A stretch of DNA of 64,000 bases, taken from CAVVEC01 sp963747105 (GTDB lineage: Bacteria; Acidobacteriota; Terriglobia; Terriglobales; Acidobacteriaceae). The DNA lies in contig CAVVEC010000001.1 of assembly GCA_963747105.1 (NCBI GenBank), forward strand, positions 496,001 to 560,000. Direction: 5' to 3'. A program made the position numbers and the translations under genes. Below are positions 17,776 through 26,753 of the stretch, piece by piece. The notes below the pieces were generated by a model. It saw only the letters and a program-made list of their open reading frames with translations. It did no database searches and was not told where the DNA came from. Position 1 is the stretch's first letter. Each line of letters starts with the position of its first letter.

Positions 17776-19023
17776 TTATTCCTGGCGCAGCGCTTCCACG
17801 GGCTGCAGCATCGCAGCTTTGCGCGCGGGATAGAGTCCGGCCACCACGCCCGCCAAGGTCAGGCAGCCAATCGCTAAAGTCGCAGTCGCAGGCACAAGTT
17901 TCGGAGGATCAAAACCTTCCGGGCCCTGCAGCGTGCCCAGCGCCGCCATCAGGCCGCCGGCCAGGGCCATGCCAATCAATCCGCTAAACAAGGTCAGAAG
18001 AATCCCTTCCAGAAAGAATTGGAAGAGGATGCTGCGGTTGGTGGCGCCCAATGCCTTGCGCAGTCCAATCTCCCGCGTGCGCTCGCTCACTGCGACTAAC
18101 ATAATGTTGATCACGCCGATGGCGCCGAGGGCCAGCGTAACCAGCCCCACCGTGCCCAGAAACATGTTCATGGCGTCGAAGATCAGGCCCATCATTTCAG
18201 CCTGCTGTACTGTGTCCCAGCCCTCGAACGCATCCTCGTCGTGATAGTCGAAGCCATGATTGCGGGCGACAATCTTATGAACTTCCTCAAGAGCCAGCTT
18301 GTGCTCGGCGGCCACGCGGGGCTGGTAATTGATGAAAGAAATCGCATTGGGCTCAACCTCACCCTTGATGCGGAAATACGTGTTCATCACCTGGTAAGGA
18401 ATGTAGCCGCGCATGTTGGTGGAATTGTCGTCGCCGCGGCCCACTCGCTTGACCGTGCCGATCACCTCAAAGCTGATTTCGTTCAGCAGGATGGTCGCGC
18501 CCACCGCCGGGCGTCCCGGAAACAGGTTCTTGGTCATTTCGTCGCCCAGCACGATGACATTGCGTCTCTGCGCCTCATCCAGATTGTTGAGCCAGCGTCC
18601 CTGCTTCAGAGGCAGATAACGGATTCCGTTATACTGCGGTTCGACGCCAGTGATCTCGCCGTTGGCGTTGGCGAACTCGCTGACCGCGTGTACGTCATTC
18701 CGCGTCAGCACCGGAACCGCCGCGCGGACGTGAGGCGCTTCCCGGCTGATGTCGGCGTAGTCCTCATAGGTCAAGTGGTAGTAGCGCGCCGAACTCATGT
18801 TTCCCTCCACTTGCGGCGCCCGGCCCGGGTAGAGAAACATGATGTTTTCGCCGTATTCGTTGAGTCCGCGCTTGTTGCCCGAGCGGAAGCCTTCTCCCAA
18901 ACCCACCAGCAGCAGCAGCGATCCCACGCCCCAGGCAATGCCGAACATGGTAAGAAAAGAGCGCAGCTTGTGCGCCCACAAGGTGCGGAAGATCTGGTCG
19001 AAAGTATCCAGAAGCGCTCGCAT
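17776..19023 (-). CDS. ABC transporter permease, MacB/FtsX type (first of two)
   Basis: A 415-residue permease of the same architecture as its neighbour: an N-terminal membrane helix near L-W-A-H-K-L-R-S-F-L-T-M-F-G-I-A-W-G-V, a MacB-like periplasmic core domain, then G-A-I-G-V-I-N-I-M-L-V-A-V-S-E-R-T-R-E-I-G-L-R-K-A-L-G. It ends P-V-E-A-L-R-Q-E. The chosen ATG (MRALLDTF) lies 15 codons into a longer open frame; the upstream extra residues look non-coding. It is the upstream gene of a two-permease operon. Duplicate permeases with no ATPase beside them imply that the ATPase is encoded elsewhere. Confidence 0.85.
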   Translation of the reverse strand: MRALLDTFDQIFRTLWAHKLRSFLTMFGIAWGVGSLLLLVGLGEGFRSGNKRGLNEYGENIMFLYPGRAPQVEGNMSSARYYHLTYEDYADISREAPHVRAAVPVLTRNDVHAVSEFANANGEITGVEPQYNGIRYLPLKQGRWLNNLDEAQRRNVIVLGDEMTKNLFPGRPAVGATILLNEISFEVIGTVKRVGRGDDNSTNMRGYIPYQVMNTYFRIKGEVEPNAISFINYQPRVAAEHKLALEEVHKIVARNHGFDYHDEDAFEGWDTVQQAEMMGLIFDAMNMFLGTVGLVTLALGAIGVINIMLVAVSERTREIGLRKALGATNRSILFQFFLEGILLTLFSGLIGMALAGGLMAALGTLQGPEGFDPPKLVPATATLAIGCLTLAGVVAGLYPARKAAMLQPVEALRQE

Positions 19024-19127
19024 GATTCTCAGCCACCAGAACACAACGATTTTACATATCTGGAACACTTCCGGACGGGCCTCCTAAGAGCTTGGACGTA
19101 GTGCCCGTGAGGGAGTTAGCGGAGCTT

Positions 19128-20147
19128 CTACTGCGATGACCGGAATGCGCGCAGGACTTCCCGCAGGGAGCCCTGGGCAAAAGGAGCGGGCGCCAGGGTG
19201 AGAATCAGCATGACGAGGGCGAATACAGCCAGCCAGCGCCGGCCCCCGGTTATCCCCGGCCACTCCGCCACCATGGGATGGCGCATGCTCGTGACTCTGA
19301 GTAGGATCGCCCAGATCAGCCATCCCGCCCAGAAATAAAACGCCATCGGAATCAGCGCGAGAATAGTCAGACGCGAAACCACTTTATGGGCACGTGGCGC
19401 GATGGCGAAGACGATGTGTCCACCATCGAGCTGGCCGCCGGGCAGCAGGTTGAGTGCAGTGGCGAACATCCCTACCCACGCCGCAATCGCCGTGGGATGA
19501 AAATAAATCGCATGCAAAGCTGATGAGTGGGCCTTCAGTTGGGGTAGCGGAAGTACATACCAGACCCAGCGAAAGATCAGCGGATATCCCAGTTGCAAAT
19601 CTGGGGCGTGAGCGTACGGCATCGCTCTCGAATAAGGCATGGCAAAGATCAACACCGTCAATGCCACCACGAATCCGGCAATGGGTCCCGCGATCCCGAT
19701 ATCAAACAGCGCCGTGCGCGATCGGATCGGCGAACGGATGCGGATAAATGCGCCCAAAGTTCCGATCAGCGTTGGCGCGGGAATGAAGAAAGGAAGCGTC
19801 GCGTAGACGCCGTAGTACCGGCAATAAAGATAGTGACCCATCTCGTGCGCCAGCAGAATCAGCATCAGTGTCGATGCGAAGGGCAAACCCAGCAGAAGCC
19901 GAGAAGGCTGCGTCAGCGCCCAACGCATAGGAAAGAACGGTAAGTCATCGTCATTCATGGAGAAGGCAGGCAGGTTGTGCAGGAAGTTGAATTCCATACG
20001 CGCGCCCACCACCAGTGTGGTGAAGATGGTGAGGAGGAGCAGAAGAATATGGACCCAGTACTGTTGTTGGTACGGACGAGCGACGTAAACTTCCATCGGC
20101 CGGTAGTACTCGGTGGTCGAAGAGGATGGAGGAATAATTTCAGGCAT
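19128..20147 (-). CDS. Site-2 protease-like M50 metallopeptidase
   Basis: A 339-residue integral membrane protease. H-E-M-G-H (101-105) is the zinc-binding HExxH inside a membrane segment, and N-L-L-P-G-G-Q-L-D-G-G-H (about 233-244) gives the third ligand, Asp 241. G-T-L-G-A-F-I-R-I-R and G-I-A-G-P-I-A-G-F are other marks of the family. About eight hydrophobic segments are present. Members cleave membrane-bound substrates such as anti-sigma factors. No PDZ or CBS domain is present. It is followed by the two permeases and is preceded by HU on the same strand, but the gaps are large enough for separate transcription. The ATG at 20147 was preferred to one seven codons earlier. Confidence 0.85.
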   Translation of the reverse strand: MPEIIPPSSSTTEYYRPMEVYVARPYQQQYWVHILLLLLTIFTTLVVGARMEFNFLHNLPAFSMNDDDLPFFPMRWALTQPSRLLLGLPFASTLMLILLAHEMGHYLYCRYYGVYATLPFFIPAPTLIGTLGAFIRIRSPIRSRTALFDIGIAGPIAGFVVALTVLIFAMPYSRAMPYAHAPDLQLGYPLIFRWVWYVLPLPQLKAHSSALHAIYFHPTAIAAWVGMFATALNLLPGGQLDGGHIVFAIAPRAHKVVSRLTILALIPMAFYFWAGWLIWAILLRVTSMRHPMVAEWPGITGGRRWLAVFALVMLILTLAPAPFAQGSLREVLRAFRSSQ

Positions 20148-20257
20148 GAAGAAATCCGCGCGGCGCAATTCTGGAGATTACGAGCGTCTCTTCGGCTTCG
20201 TTGAGCGTCGGCTCTGGCTCTTAGCTACTGCAGCCGAATAGCAGCAAGACACCAGGC

Positions 20258-20527
20258 TTAGTCGATGGACTGCAACTCCTTGCCCGGCTTGAAGCGCACG
20301 GCTTTGCCAGGCGGGATGGAAACCTCGGCGCCGGTGCGCGGATTGCGCCCAATGCCGGTCTTGCGCGGCCTGACGTTGAACACGCCAAAGCCGCGCAGTT
20401 CAATGCGATCGCCCTTGGCGAGTGACCGCTTCATGCTCTCAAACACGGTTTCCACGGCCAATTCAGCCTTGGTTTTGGTGATCCCGGTCTTATTGACCAC
20501 TTCGTTGATGATGTCCAGCTTGATCAC
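20258..20527 (-). CDS. HU/IHF-family histone-like DNA-binding protein
   Basis: An 89-residue protein that matches HU throughout: K-L-D-I-I-N-E-V-V-N-K-T-G at the start, L-A-K-G-D-R-I-E-L-R-G-F-G-V-F in the middle and G-R-N-P-R-T-G-A-E-V-S-I-P in the DNA-bending arm, then K-A-V-R-F-K-P-G-K-E-L. It binds and bends DNA as a dimer. The E-L-R-G-F-G-V-F motif is closer to IHF, so a specialised HU is possible. A good sigma-70-type promoter lies just upstream on the same strand. Confidence 0.95.
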   Translation of the reverse strand: MIKLDIINEVVNKTGITKTKAELAVETVFESMKRSLAKGDRIELRGFGVFNVRPRKTGIGRNPRTGAEVSIPPGKAVRFKPGKELQSID

Positions 20528-20572
20528 AGGCGGTCCCCCGCGGCGAAATCGTTACGCTGCACCAAGTGATTG

Positions 20573-20601
20573 ATGCTAAGGGAGATATCGGAGATTGTCA
20601 A
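20573..20601 (-). promoter_or_regulatory. Sigma-70 promoter of the HU gene
   Basis: On the minus strand TTGACA and TAGCAT are spaced by 17 bases. The -35 hexamer is perfect and the -10 matches four of six positions. The start point would be about 40 bases upstream of the HU start codon. Confidence 0.6.
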
Positions 20602-20758
20602 CGGGAGCCGTTGTCCCGTAAGATGCAAGCACCCAGCCGAACGGATTTGTAATTTTGTCATTGGGGAATTTTGTAATTGAGAACTCTTTCTTTCGCCCGA
20701 CGCGGCTCGCGGATTTTGAATTGCAAATTACCAAATTACTCAATTCCTTAGGAGACGC

Positions 20759-21310
20759 ATGCTGAAGAGTGACCGCTGGATCCGCAAAATGGCGATTGAG
20801 CACGACATGATCAACCCATTCTCCGAGAAGCAGGTGCGGGAAGGTGTAGTGTCGTACGGCTTGTCTTCCTACGGTTACGACTTGCGCGTGGCCGATGAAT
20901 TCAAGATTTTCACCAACGTAAACTGCACCGTGGTCGATCCTAAGAACTTTGATGAGCGGTCGTTCGTGCCCATGAATTCGGACGTCTGCATCGTGCCGCC
21001 AAACTCTTTCGCGCTGGCGCGCTCGGTGGAGTATTTCAAGATTCCGCGCGATTGTCTGACCATCTGTGTGGGCAAGTCCACCTACGCGCGCTGCGGGATC
21101 ATCGTCAACGTGACCCCCTTCGAGCCCGAGTGGGAAGGCTTTGTGACCCTCGAAATCTCGAATACCACTCCGCTGCCCGCAAAAATCTACGCCAACGAGG
21201 GCTTGTGCCAGATCATTTTCTTCCAGTCGGATGAGGTTTGCGAGACCAGCTACGCCGATCGCAAGGGGAAGTATCAGGCACAAAAGGGGATTGTGTTGCC
21301 GAAGCTGTAA
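20759..21310 (+). CDS. dcd: dCTP deaminase
   Basis: A 183-residue protein of the dCTP deaminase/dUTPase fold. S-S-Y-G-Y-D-L-R-V-A, I-P-R-D-C-L-T-I-C-V-G-K-S-T-Y-A-R-C-G, and F-V-T-L-E-I-S-N hold the substrate loop and the catalytic Glu. Dcd makes dUTP from dCTP for thymidylate synthesis; some bifunctional forms also cleave the product to dUMP. The C-terminal Q-K-G-I-V-L-P-K-L is typical. The ATG is at the right distance from a GGAG at about 20751. It is a single gene. Confidence 0.92.
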   Translation: MLKSDRWIRKMAIEHDMINPFSEKQVREGVVSYGLSSYGYDLRVADEFKIFTNVNCTVVDPKNFDERSFVPMNSDVCIVPPNSFALARSVEYFKIPRDCLTICVGKSTYARCGIIVNVTPFEPEWEGFVTLEISNTTPLPAKIYANEGLCQIIFFQSDEVCETSYADRKGKYQAQKGIVLPKL

Positions 21311-21373
21311 AAGCTGTCAGCTATCAGCAATCAGCTTACAGCCAACACCATATCGGATTCACAGAAAACGAAA

Positions 21374-21922
21374 TGAGGGAGTCTCTCGCCGCTTCTCGCC
21401 GCATATGCCGAGCTACGGTGCGAAGGGCGCCAGGTATATTTCTCCAATGCTGAAGCGCCGTCGATTCGCATTGACTTCCGAGTGAAGGAACCGCACCAAC
21501 TGGTCTATCTGGCACGGCTTTTGGCGCACCTCGGGTACAGTGAAGCTGATTTCATGCACGCTGACTTGTGGGTTACCACCTGGGGTGTTTGGGACGTTCG
21601 GGACGAAGCCATAGGCCTCAAGGCCTTGGAACAGTTCCGGCGCAGTTATGGTGAGCTCCGGTCGCTAGAGGCCGCTCCCGGTCAGTACTTTCGACATGAC
21701 GAGTTTGTGGAATCCGTGTGTTGCTTGCTCCAGCCGATGTTGGTGGGATGGGATGCCTACTACGTTCCACATTGGGCTTACGGTGGCCTCGACTATTTTG
21801 TCTTAGTGAGCCACGATGGGTTCATCGATATCGAAATCCGTACACAGGAAATGCACGACCGCACGATGGGAATTCTTGATGGCCACGAATGGATAAGGCC
21901 GCTACTGAAAGCAGATAGCTGA
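21374..21922 (+). CDS. Uncharacterised protein (one frameshift near the start)
   Basis: The frame from 21392 onward encodes about 175 residues beginning LLAAYAELRC and containing E-A-P-S-I-R-I-D-F-R and W-V-T-T-W-G-V-W-D. It is open but has no start codon of its own. A likely start is the ATG at 21374 (M-R-E-S-L-A) with one base lost between the two. I do not recognise the family. The pattern of aromatic and acidic residues is that of a small soluble enzyme or immunity protein. An inverted repeat with AGCTGTCAGCTATC lies on both sides. Confidence 0.55.
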
Positions 21923-21929
21923 CAGCTAC

Positions 21930-22364
21930 CTACTTCCTCGCGTTCTCGCCTTCTTTGAACATGTACTTGATCGAGGGCTTATAGATCATCAGGTTGGGGG
22001 CGCCGTTGCGGCTGATCTTGAGGCAGGTCTTGTCATACCACTCAATCGTACCGCGGACTTCTTCGCCGTCGCGGAGCACGATGACCATCGGCGTCTTCGA
22101 CTGCATCTGCTTCTGGTAGTAAAAATTCTCAGCGTTGGTCTGCTCTGGAGGTGCTGCTTTCCGCCCGCCGCCATTGCGGTCACCCCGCTCGGAGCGGTCG
22201 CGCTCCACACGCTCGGGCCGGTCCCGGCGTTCCGCTATGGGGGATGCGGCATGATTATGGTTGTGATCGTTGCGGTTGAGCGAGGGACGGATCAGTTTCC
22301 GGTTGGCAAAACTTTCCTGCTCGATTGCCTGCTCGGCTGGCATGGAATCAATCGTATCTTTCAT
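21930..22364 (-). CDS. hfq: Hfq-like RNA chaperone with an N-terminal disordered extension
   Basis: A 144-residue protein. Residues about 82-140 form an Sm domain: F-Y-Y-Q-K-Q-M-Q-S-K-T-P-M-V-I-V-L-R-D-G is Sm1, with the conserved aromatics and Q, and I-E-W-Y-D-K-T-C-L-K-I-S is the variable strand. The Sm2 end reads M-I-Y-K-P-S-I-K-Y-M instead of the usual Y-K-H motif, so an RNA-contacting His is replaced by Pro-Ser. The first 75 residues are low in order and rich in Arg, Asp and Glu (E-R-R-D-R-P-E-R-V-E-R-D-R), unlike the short N-terminus of Escherichia coli Hfq. It is likely a cytoplasmic RNA-binding ring. The extension is the odd part. Confidence 0.8.
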   Translation of the reverse strand: MKDTIDSMPAEQAIEQESFANRKLIRPSLNRNDHNHNHAASPIAERRDRPERVERDRSERGDRNGGGRKAAPPEQTNAENFYYQKQMQSKTPMVIVLRDGEEVRGTIEWYDKTCLKISRNGAPNLMIYKPSIKYMFKEGENARK

Positions 22365-22506
22365 AGCGTCACCTGTTCGACACGCTTTGTACTTTCGCGA
22401 GCCACAACCCGGCGCGACTGTGATTGTGGATTCTGAAGGCGTGAACTTTCAAATACCGTAGCACAGGAGTGGGAGGGATGACAATGCTCAAATGGCGCTG
22501 GAGGAA

Positions 22507-22606
22507 GCAGTTAGCATTTGGCACTTAGCCATTTAGGGGCTGTTGCCACGCGAAGAACGCGGATACGCCGCTAAGTGCTAACTGCAAGTGCCAACTGCTA
22601 AGTGCC
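22507..22606. repeat. Inverted TTAGCACTTAGC-type repeat
   Basis: Units such as GCAGTTAGCATTTGGCACTTAGCC and their complements GCTAAGTGCTAACTGC and CAACTGCTAAGTGCC alternate. The copy can fold back on itself and overlaps the last bases of the delta' gene. Similar phrases occur in several other gaps of this window. Confidence 0.5.
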
Positions 22607-23702
22607 GGTTCGCTCCAGCGCCGTGGCAAAGGCATCCAGTGAGAGGGAGCGCAGCAGGTTGCGGCGCATGCCGCGCTCGACTTCAGCCAAGCGATCAGCG
22701 GCGAAAGTAATCCAGCCAAAGTCGGCGGATTCAGCCAGTTTCCTCAGCTCGGCCAGAATATCCGTGTTCCGAACAAGCTCCGGGGTTCCGGAGTTCAGGA
22801 ACGTCAGGTCCTGCAACAGCGAGTAGAGCGTGCGCAGGAGCTTTTCGGTCTTGTCACGGCCTTCGGCCCCAGCGCGGTAGGTTTCGGTTACTTTGAACAA
22901 TTCGCTGTGATCTCCAGCGCGCAGGGCGGAGTTGAGGATGGTCAGCGCGTGTTCCCGAGCTGCGGTGTAGACGGCGAGATCGAAGCTGCGGGCGCGTCCC
23001 ACGGCGCCTTCTGAAAGTCGAGCCACCAGCGCACGCTGTTTCGGATTCCAGTCCGGACGGTGCTTGGCCAAGTACTCCTCGATTTCCTCGGCCGGCAAGG
23101 CATTCAGCGTAACCACCATCGAGCGCGAGCGGATCGTCGGCAGCAGCTCACCCGGGTTCTCAGTCAGAAGGAAAATCGTGGCGAACTCGGGCGGCTCCTC
23201 CAGCACTTTCAGCAGGGAGTTGGCGGCCTCTTTCATGAAAGCGGAATCGGTAAAGATGTAGACCCGCTCTTTAGCTTCGCCCTGGCCGAAAATAGATGGT
23301 CTCAATCACCCGCCGCACCTGGTCTACTTTGATCATCATCTGCGGCGGATCGGGCGGGATGACCAGCACATCGGGATGAGTCTGAACAAAGAGGCGCGTC
23401 TCTTTCTTGTCGGTTTCGCGCAGACCCTCACGAGCCTCGACGGCCTCCGCGAAGCGAGCCTCAAGATCTTCCGACTGGGCGATGCGGACGCAGTTGGAAC
23501 ATGTGCCGCAGAAATCCGGCAGGCCGGCTGTGCTGATCGGCGTGAGGCAATTGAGGGTCTTGGCCAGCATCAGGGCCAGCGTGTATTTTCCGGAGCCGGC
23601 GGGCCCGGCCAGAATCACAGCCTGGGGAAAGCGATTGCGCGCAAGCATTTCCCGCAGGCGATGAACAATCTCGGAGTTGCCGTGAAAGTCGCTAAAGCCC
23701 AT
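22598..23702 (-). CDS. holB: DNA polymerase III delta' subunit (one frameshift)
   Basis: Clamp-loader subunit of about 368 residues. The N-terminal part has G-P-A-G-S-G-K-Y-T-L-A (Walker A) and the zinc cluster C-G-T-C-S-N-C. The block V-D-Q-V-R-R-V-I-E-T and later E-A-A-N-S-L-L-K-V-L-E-E-P-P are the most conserved parts of delta'/gamma proteins. One extra base in a run of G near 23282 breaks the frame between F-R-P-G and E-A-K-E-R-V-Y-I; the two parts fit perfectly in sequence order. The start M-G-F-S-D-F-H-G-N was chosen because a GTG three codons upstream adds residues not seen in the family. It sits before thymidylate kinase on the same strand, separated by a palindromic repeat. Confidence 0.85.
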
Positions 23703-23703
23703 G

Positions 23704-23843
23704 TTCACCACAGAGACACAGAGTCACAGAGAAATGAGATGACTAGAGGATGGTACTGCTCTCGGAGCTTCGTGTCATCGCTACTCGCCGGGTAATCTTT
23801 AATTTGTCCGGTTTTCTCTGTGCCTCTGTGTCTCTGTGGTGAA
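23704..23843. repeat. Inverted repeat with CACAGAGACACAGAG arms, family D copy 1
   Basis: The arms at 23704-23734 and 23813-23843 are 31 bases long and complementary except at one position. The intervening 78 bases are unrelated. The structure fills the gap between holB and tmk almost exactly. Short degraded copies of the arm occur at 31629 and 35806. Confidence 0.7.
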
Positions 23844-24530
23844 TCAGGCGGTTTTCGCCAGCTTCAATTTGCGCCGTACCACTTCCACAATCTGCTTGTG
23901 GGTCTCCTCCGGCGTGCCCCGCGCGTCGACTATGACCACGCGCTGCGGTTCGCGAGCCGCAATTGCCAGATAGGCGTTTCGGACCCGCCCAAAAAAGGCG
24001 CGGCTCTCCTGCTCGAACCGGTTTTCATCGTTTTCTGCCCGCGCATTCTCGGAAATGCGCGCCTTATTGCGGCGGCGGGCGCGTTCCACGCTGGCGCCCA
24101 CGTCTGAATCCATCAGAATGGTGAAGTCGGGCCGCAGATCCTCGAACAAAGTGCGATGAAGCGCCAGCACCGGTTCACTGCCCAGCTTCCGGCCTCCACC
24201 TTGGTAGGCTTCCGTCGAATCGGTGAAGCGGTCGCAGAGCACTACCCGGCCTTCGGCGAGCGCGGGCTGAATAACCTCTTTGACATGTTGCGCCCGCGAG
24301 GCAAACATCAGCGCCAGTTCCGCCAGAGGAGCCAGCGCGGAGGTCCCGGTGTCAAGCAAGAGCTGGCGAATCTTTTCTCCGGTTGGCGTACCACCGGGTT
24401 CGCGAGTCACCACTACGCGCAGGTTCTGGGCGCGCAGCACCGCGGCCAGCTTCTCCAGTTGCGTGCTCTTACCGCATCCGTCGAGTCCTTCGAAGGTAAT
24501 AAATCTGCCGCGATGAGAGTGCGAGGGCAC
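23844..24530 (-). CDS. tmk: Thymidylate kinase
   Basis: About 228 residues. F-E-G-L-D-G-C-G-K-S-T is the P-loop, T-R-E-P-G-G-T the substrate loop, and C-D-R-F-T-D-S-T-E-A-Y-Q-G the DR-x-x-x-S-x-x-A-Y-Q motif that defines the family. It phosphorylates dTMP. The GTG at 24530 begins P-S-H-S-H-R-G-R-F-I-T-F; a longer frame starts at 24560, but its first residues fall inside a repeat. It follows the PIG-L gene with a short gap and precedes holB, as in many genomes. Confidence 0.9.
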   Translation of the reverse strand: MPSHSHRGRFITFEGLDGCGKSTQLEKLAAVLRAQNLRVVVTREPGGTPTGEKIRQLLLDTGTSALAPLAELALMFASRAQHVKEVIQPALAEGRVVLCDRFTDSTEAYQGGGRKLGSEPVLALHRTLFEDLRPDFTILMDSDVGASVERARRRNKARISENARAENDENRFEQESRAFFGRVRNAYLAIAAREPQRVVIVDARGTPEETHKQIVEVVRRKLKLAKTA

Positions 24531-24581
24531 TAAAGAATCATAGCATTCAGCACTCAGCACTCAGCAGTCGCAACACGATCC

Positions 24582-25331
24582 TCAAGTGACGTCATCCTCG
24601 ATCCCCGCAAATAAATCCGTTTCCTGCACGATCAGTCCGGTAGTCACTCGCGCCGCCAGATGGAACATCTCTTGCCGCCCGCGCTGGCGAACATGAGACT
24701 CAAACAACGGCCACAGCGGCGCCTGACTGATGTGCGCCTTGAATGCGGCGATCTTAGTTTCGAGATAGTCGCCAATCTCGACGATGGCCGTAGCCGGAGG
24801 CAGCGTGACCGGATGCCGGTCCGGTAAGTTGAAATTGACCGTCGAGTAATAAAGCTTCTGGGTTCGATGGGGCGTGAGACCGTCCTTCAGTTGGTCGGGA
24901 TAGCGGTTGTTGCGTCCTGCCCAATGAAAAGCCAGCGCGCCGAAGATCGACGCCATGGAATGATCGGTATGGCCGGTGACTGAGCCGTCTGGGCCAAAGG
25001 TGAGTAAAACGTGAGGACGAAATTGGCGAATGTGCAGCGTCAAATCGCAGACGACTTTGTACAGCTCTTGGCGGTGAAGCTGGCCGTCAGCATAATCGAG
25101 CACCATTCCGCGCGAGACTTTCAGAATTTCACAAGCAGCGGCAAATTCTTTCCGCCGCATGGCGGCCAATTCCTCGTCGTTGCGAGCGCCGCCACGATGG
25201 CTGGCCGCCTGCCCCGGCGTGAGGCAGATCACGCAAGTCTCGACTTTGCGGTCATGATAAAGCCGCAGAGAGCCGCCAAAGCCGCCCGCCTCATCGTCCG
25301 GATGGGCGGTGATGCACATCATCCGCAGCAT
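24582..25331 (-). CDS. PIG-L family deacetylase
   Basis: A 249-residue zinc-dependent deacetylase of the LmbE/PIG-L superfamily. I-T-A-H-P-D-D-E-A-G-G (residues 7-17) is the AHPDDE metal-binding motif, and G-H-T-D-H-S-M-A-S (about 127-135) gives the second histidine. Members remove acetyl groups from N-acetylglucosamine-type compounds, such as in mycothiol or bacillithiol synthesis. The ATG at 25331 starts exactly before the first strand; the open frame further upstream does not match the family. It lies back to back with the glycosyltransferase. Bacillithiol synthesis uses a glycosyltransferase and this deacetylase, so they could share a pathway. Confidence 0.85.
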   Translation of the reverse strand: MLRMMCITAHPDDEAGGFGGSLRLYHDRKVETCVICLTPGQAASHRGGARNDEELAAMRRKEFAAACEILKVSRGMVLDYADGQLHRQELYKVVCDLTLHIRQFRPHVLLTFGPDGSVTGHTDHSMASIFGALAFHWAGRNNRYPDQLKDGLTPHRTQKLYYSTVNFNLPDRHPVTLPPATAIVEIGDYLETKIAAFKAHISQAPLWPLFESHVRQRGRQEMFHLAARVTTGLIVQETDLFAGIEDDVT

Positions 25332-25498
25332 GAATTCATTGTAACGTGACCGCCGTCGGCAACTTCTTACGCGTCTTTTATGCAATGTTTTGCACTCGCC
25401 AGGCTTCGGCGGAAGTAATTGCTTCAGGAACCGAACATTCCGCACTAAAATGATGCGGCCGACCGCCCGGATCGGTCGGGCCGTGGCCGGGGGGACCA

Positions 25499-26621
25499 GT
25501 GCACGTTCTTGTGACAACAGACACGCTGAGCGGGGTGTGGACCTACACCCAGGAACTGGTCAGCGGATTGGTCGGGCCGCGGAGTGCGGGTCACGCTGGT
25601 CAGCCTCGGCGACATTCCTCTTCCGCAGCAAACCGCCTGGATGGACAGCTGCCCGGCCTGGATTACCGCCCAACCGCCTTTCGCCTGGACTGGATGCAGG
25701 ATGGCGGAGCAGGACTTCAAGGACTCTTCCAGCATATCTCACAGCCCTGGTCGAAGAGCTCAAGCCGGATCTGCTGCACTTGAACCAGCTTGTGTTACGG
25801 CAGCCTTCCGGTGGAAACTCCCCGCTTGGTCGTCGCCCACGGAGATTTGATCAGCTGGTGGAAAGCGGTCCATGGACACGAGCCAGACGAGAGCCGCTGG
25901 CTGCGCTGGTATCGCGAGGCGGTGACGCAGGGAGTGCGGCAGGCCAACACGGTGGTCGCGCCTTCGGAGTGGATGCTGGATACGATTCGCTCCTGCTACG
26001 TCCGGCCGCGGCGCGATGCGGTGATCTACAACGGCCGCAATCCGTATGTCTTTTAATCCTTACGTGAACAAAGACGATTCCGTGCTTGCGGTGGGGCGGC
26101 TGTGGGATGCGGGCAAACAGGTGAGCCTGTTGACTCAGCATGCGCACCCGCTTCCGGTTTGCATCGTCGGTTCGGACGCGCCGGTTGCGGATCCCCGCAT
26201 TCCCATCCGCGCTGATGTCAAACTGGCGATCGACCAAGTCCGCGTGGCTTTTCGCGGTCCGCAGACCGAAGCGCAACTGCGCATGTTGTACAGCCGCGCG
26301 GCGATTTATGCCGCCACTTCGCGCTATGAACCTTTCGGCATGGCGCCGCTCGAAGCCGCGCTCTCCCGCTGCGCCCTCATCGCCAATGACATCCCATCCT
26401 TCCGCGAGATCTGGGGCGATGCCGCGATCTACTTCCAAGCCAATGACGCGGACAGCCTTGCCGACGTGATTCAGCGCCTGCATGAGCAACCGAACCTATG
26501 CCGGGGTTATGCGACTCGGGCTTATCAACGGGCGCGGGAATGCTTCACCGCCAAGCGCATGATTGACGAGTATCTGAGGCTGTACGGAAATCTTCTCGGC
26601 TTCAAGGTCGCAGCCGCGTAG
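25499..26621 (+). CDS. GT4-like glycosyltransferase (several frameshifts)
   Basis: The reading frame shifts about six times, but the parts order into a GT-B glycosyltransferase: M-H-V-L-V-T-T-D-T-L-S-G-V-W-T-Y-T-Q-E-L at the N-terminus, R-V-T-L-V-S-L-G-D-I-P, then L-K-P-D-L-L-H-L-N-Q-L, V-V-A-H-G-D-L-I-S-W-W, V-V-A-P-S-E-W-M-L, and at the end Y-E-P-F-G-M-A-P-L-E-A-A-L-S-R-C, the E-x7-E nucleotide-sugar motif. Nothing in the acceptor region tells the substrate. It is divergent from the PIG-L deacetylase with a 167-base gap. The number of indels is the highest per length in this window apart from the helicase and the mscS-fur region, again with no loss of conserved motifs. Confidence 0.75.
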
Positions 26622-26753
26622 GCTGATGGAGGCCGGGCGTCCTCGCCCGCGCAGTTCCCGGCAGGAATCCATACTCTAGAATCCGGGCGCTAGGAACCTC
26701 AGCGTCAAAGCTGTTATCTTCATAACTCACACATATTTTCAATCGGAGGCCTC

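Noticed and set aside
18241..19101. Plus-strand open frame of 286 codons opposite a permease
   Set aside because: High-GC antisense frame without domain signal; the permease is certain.
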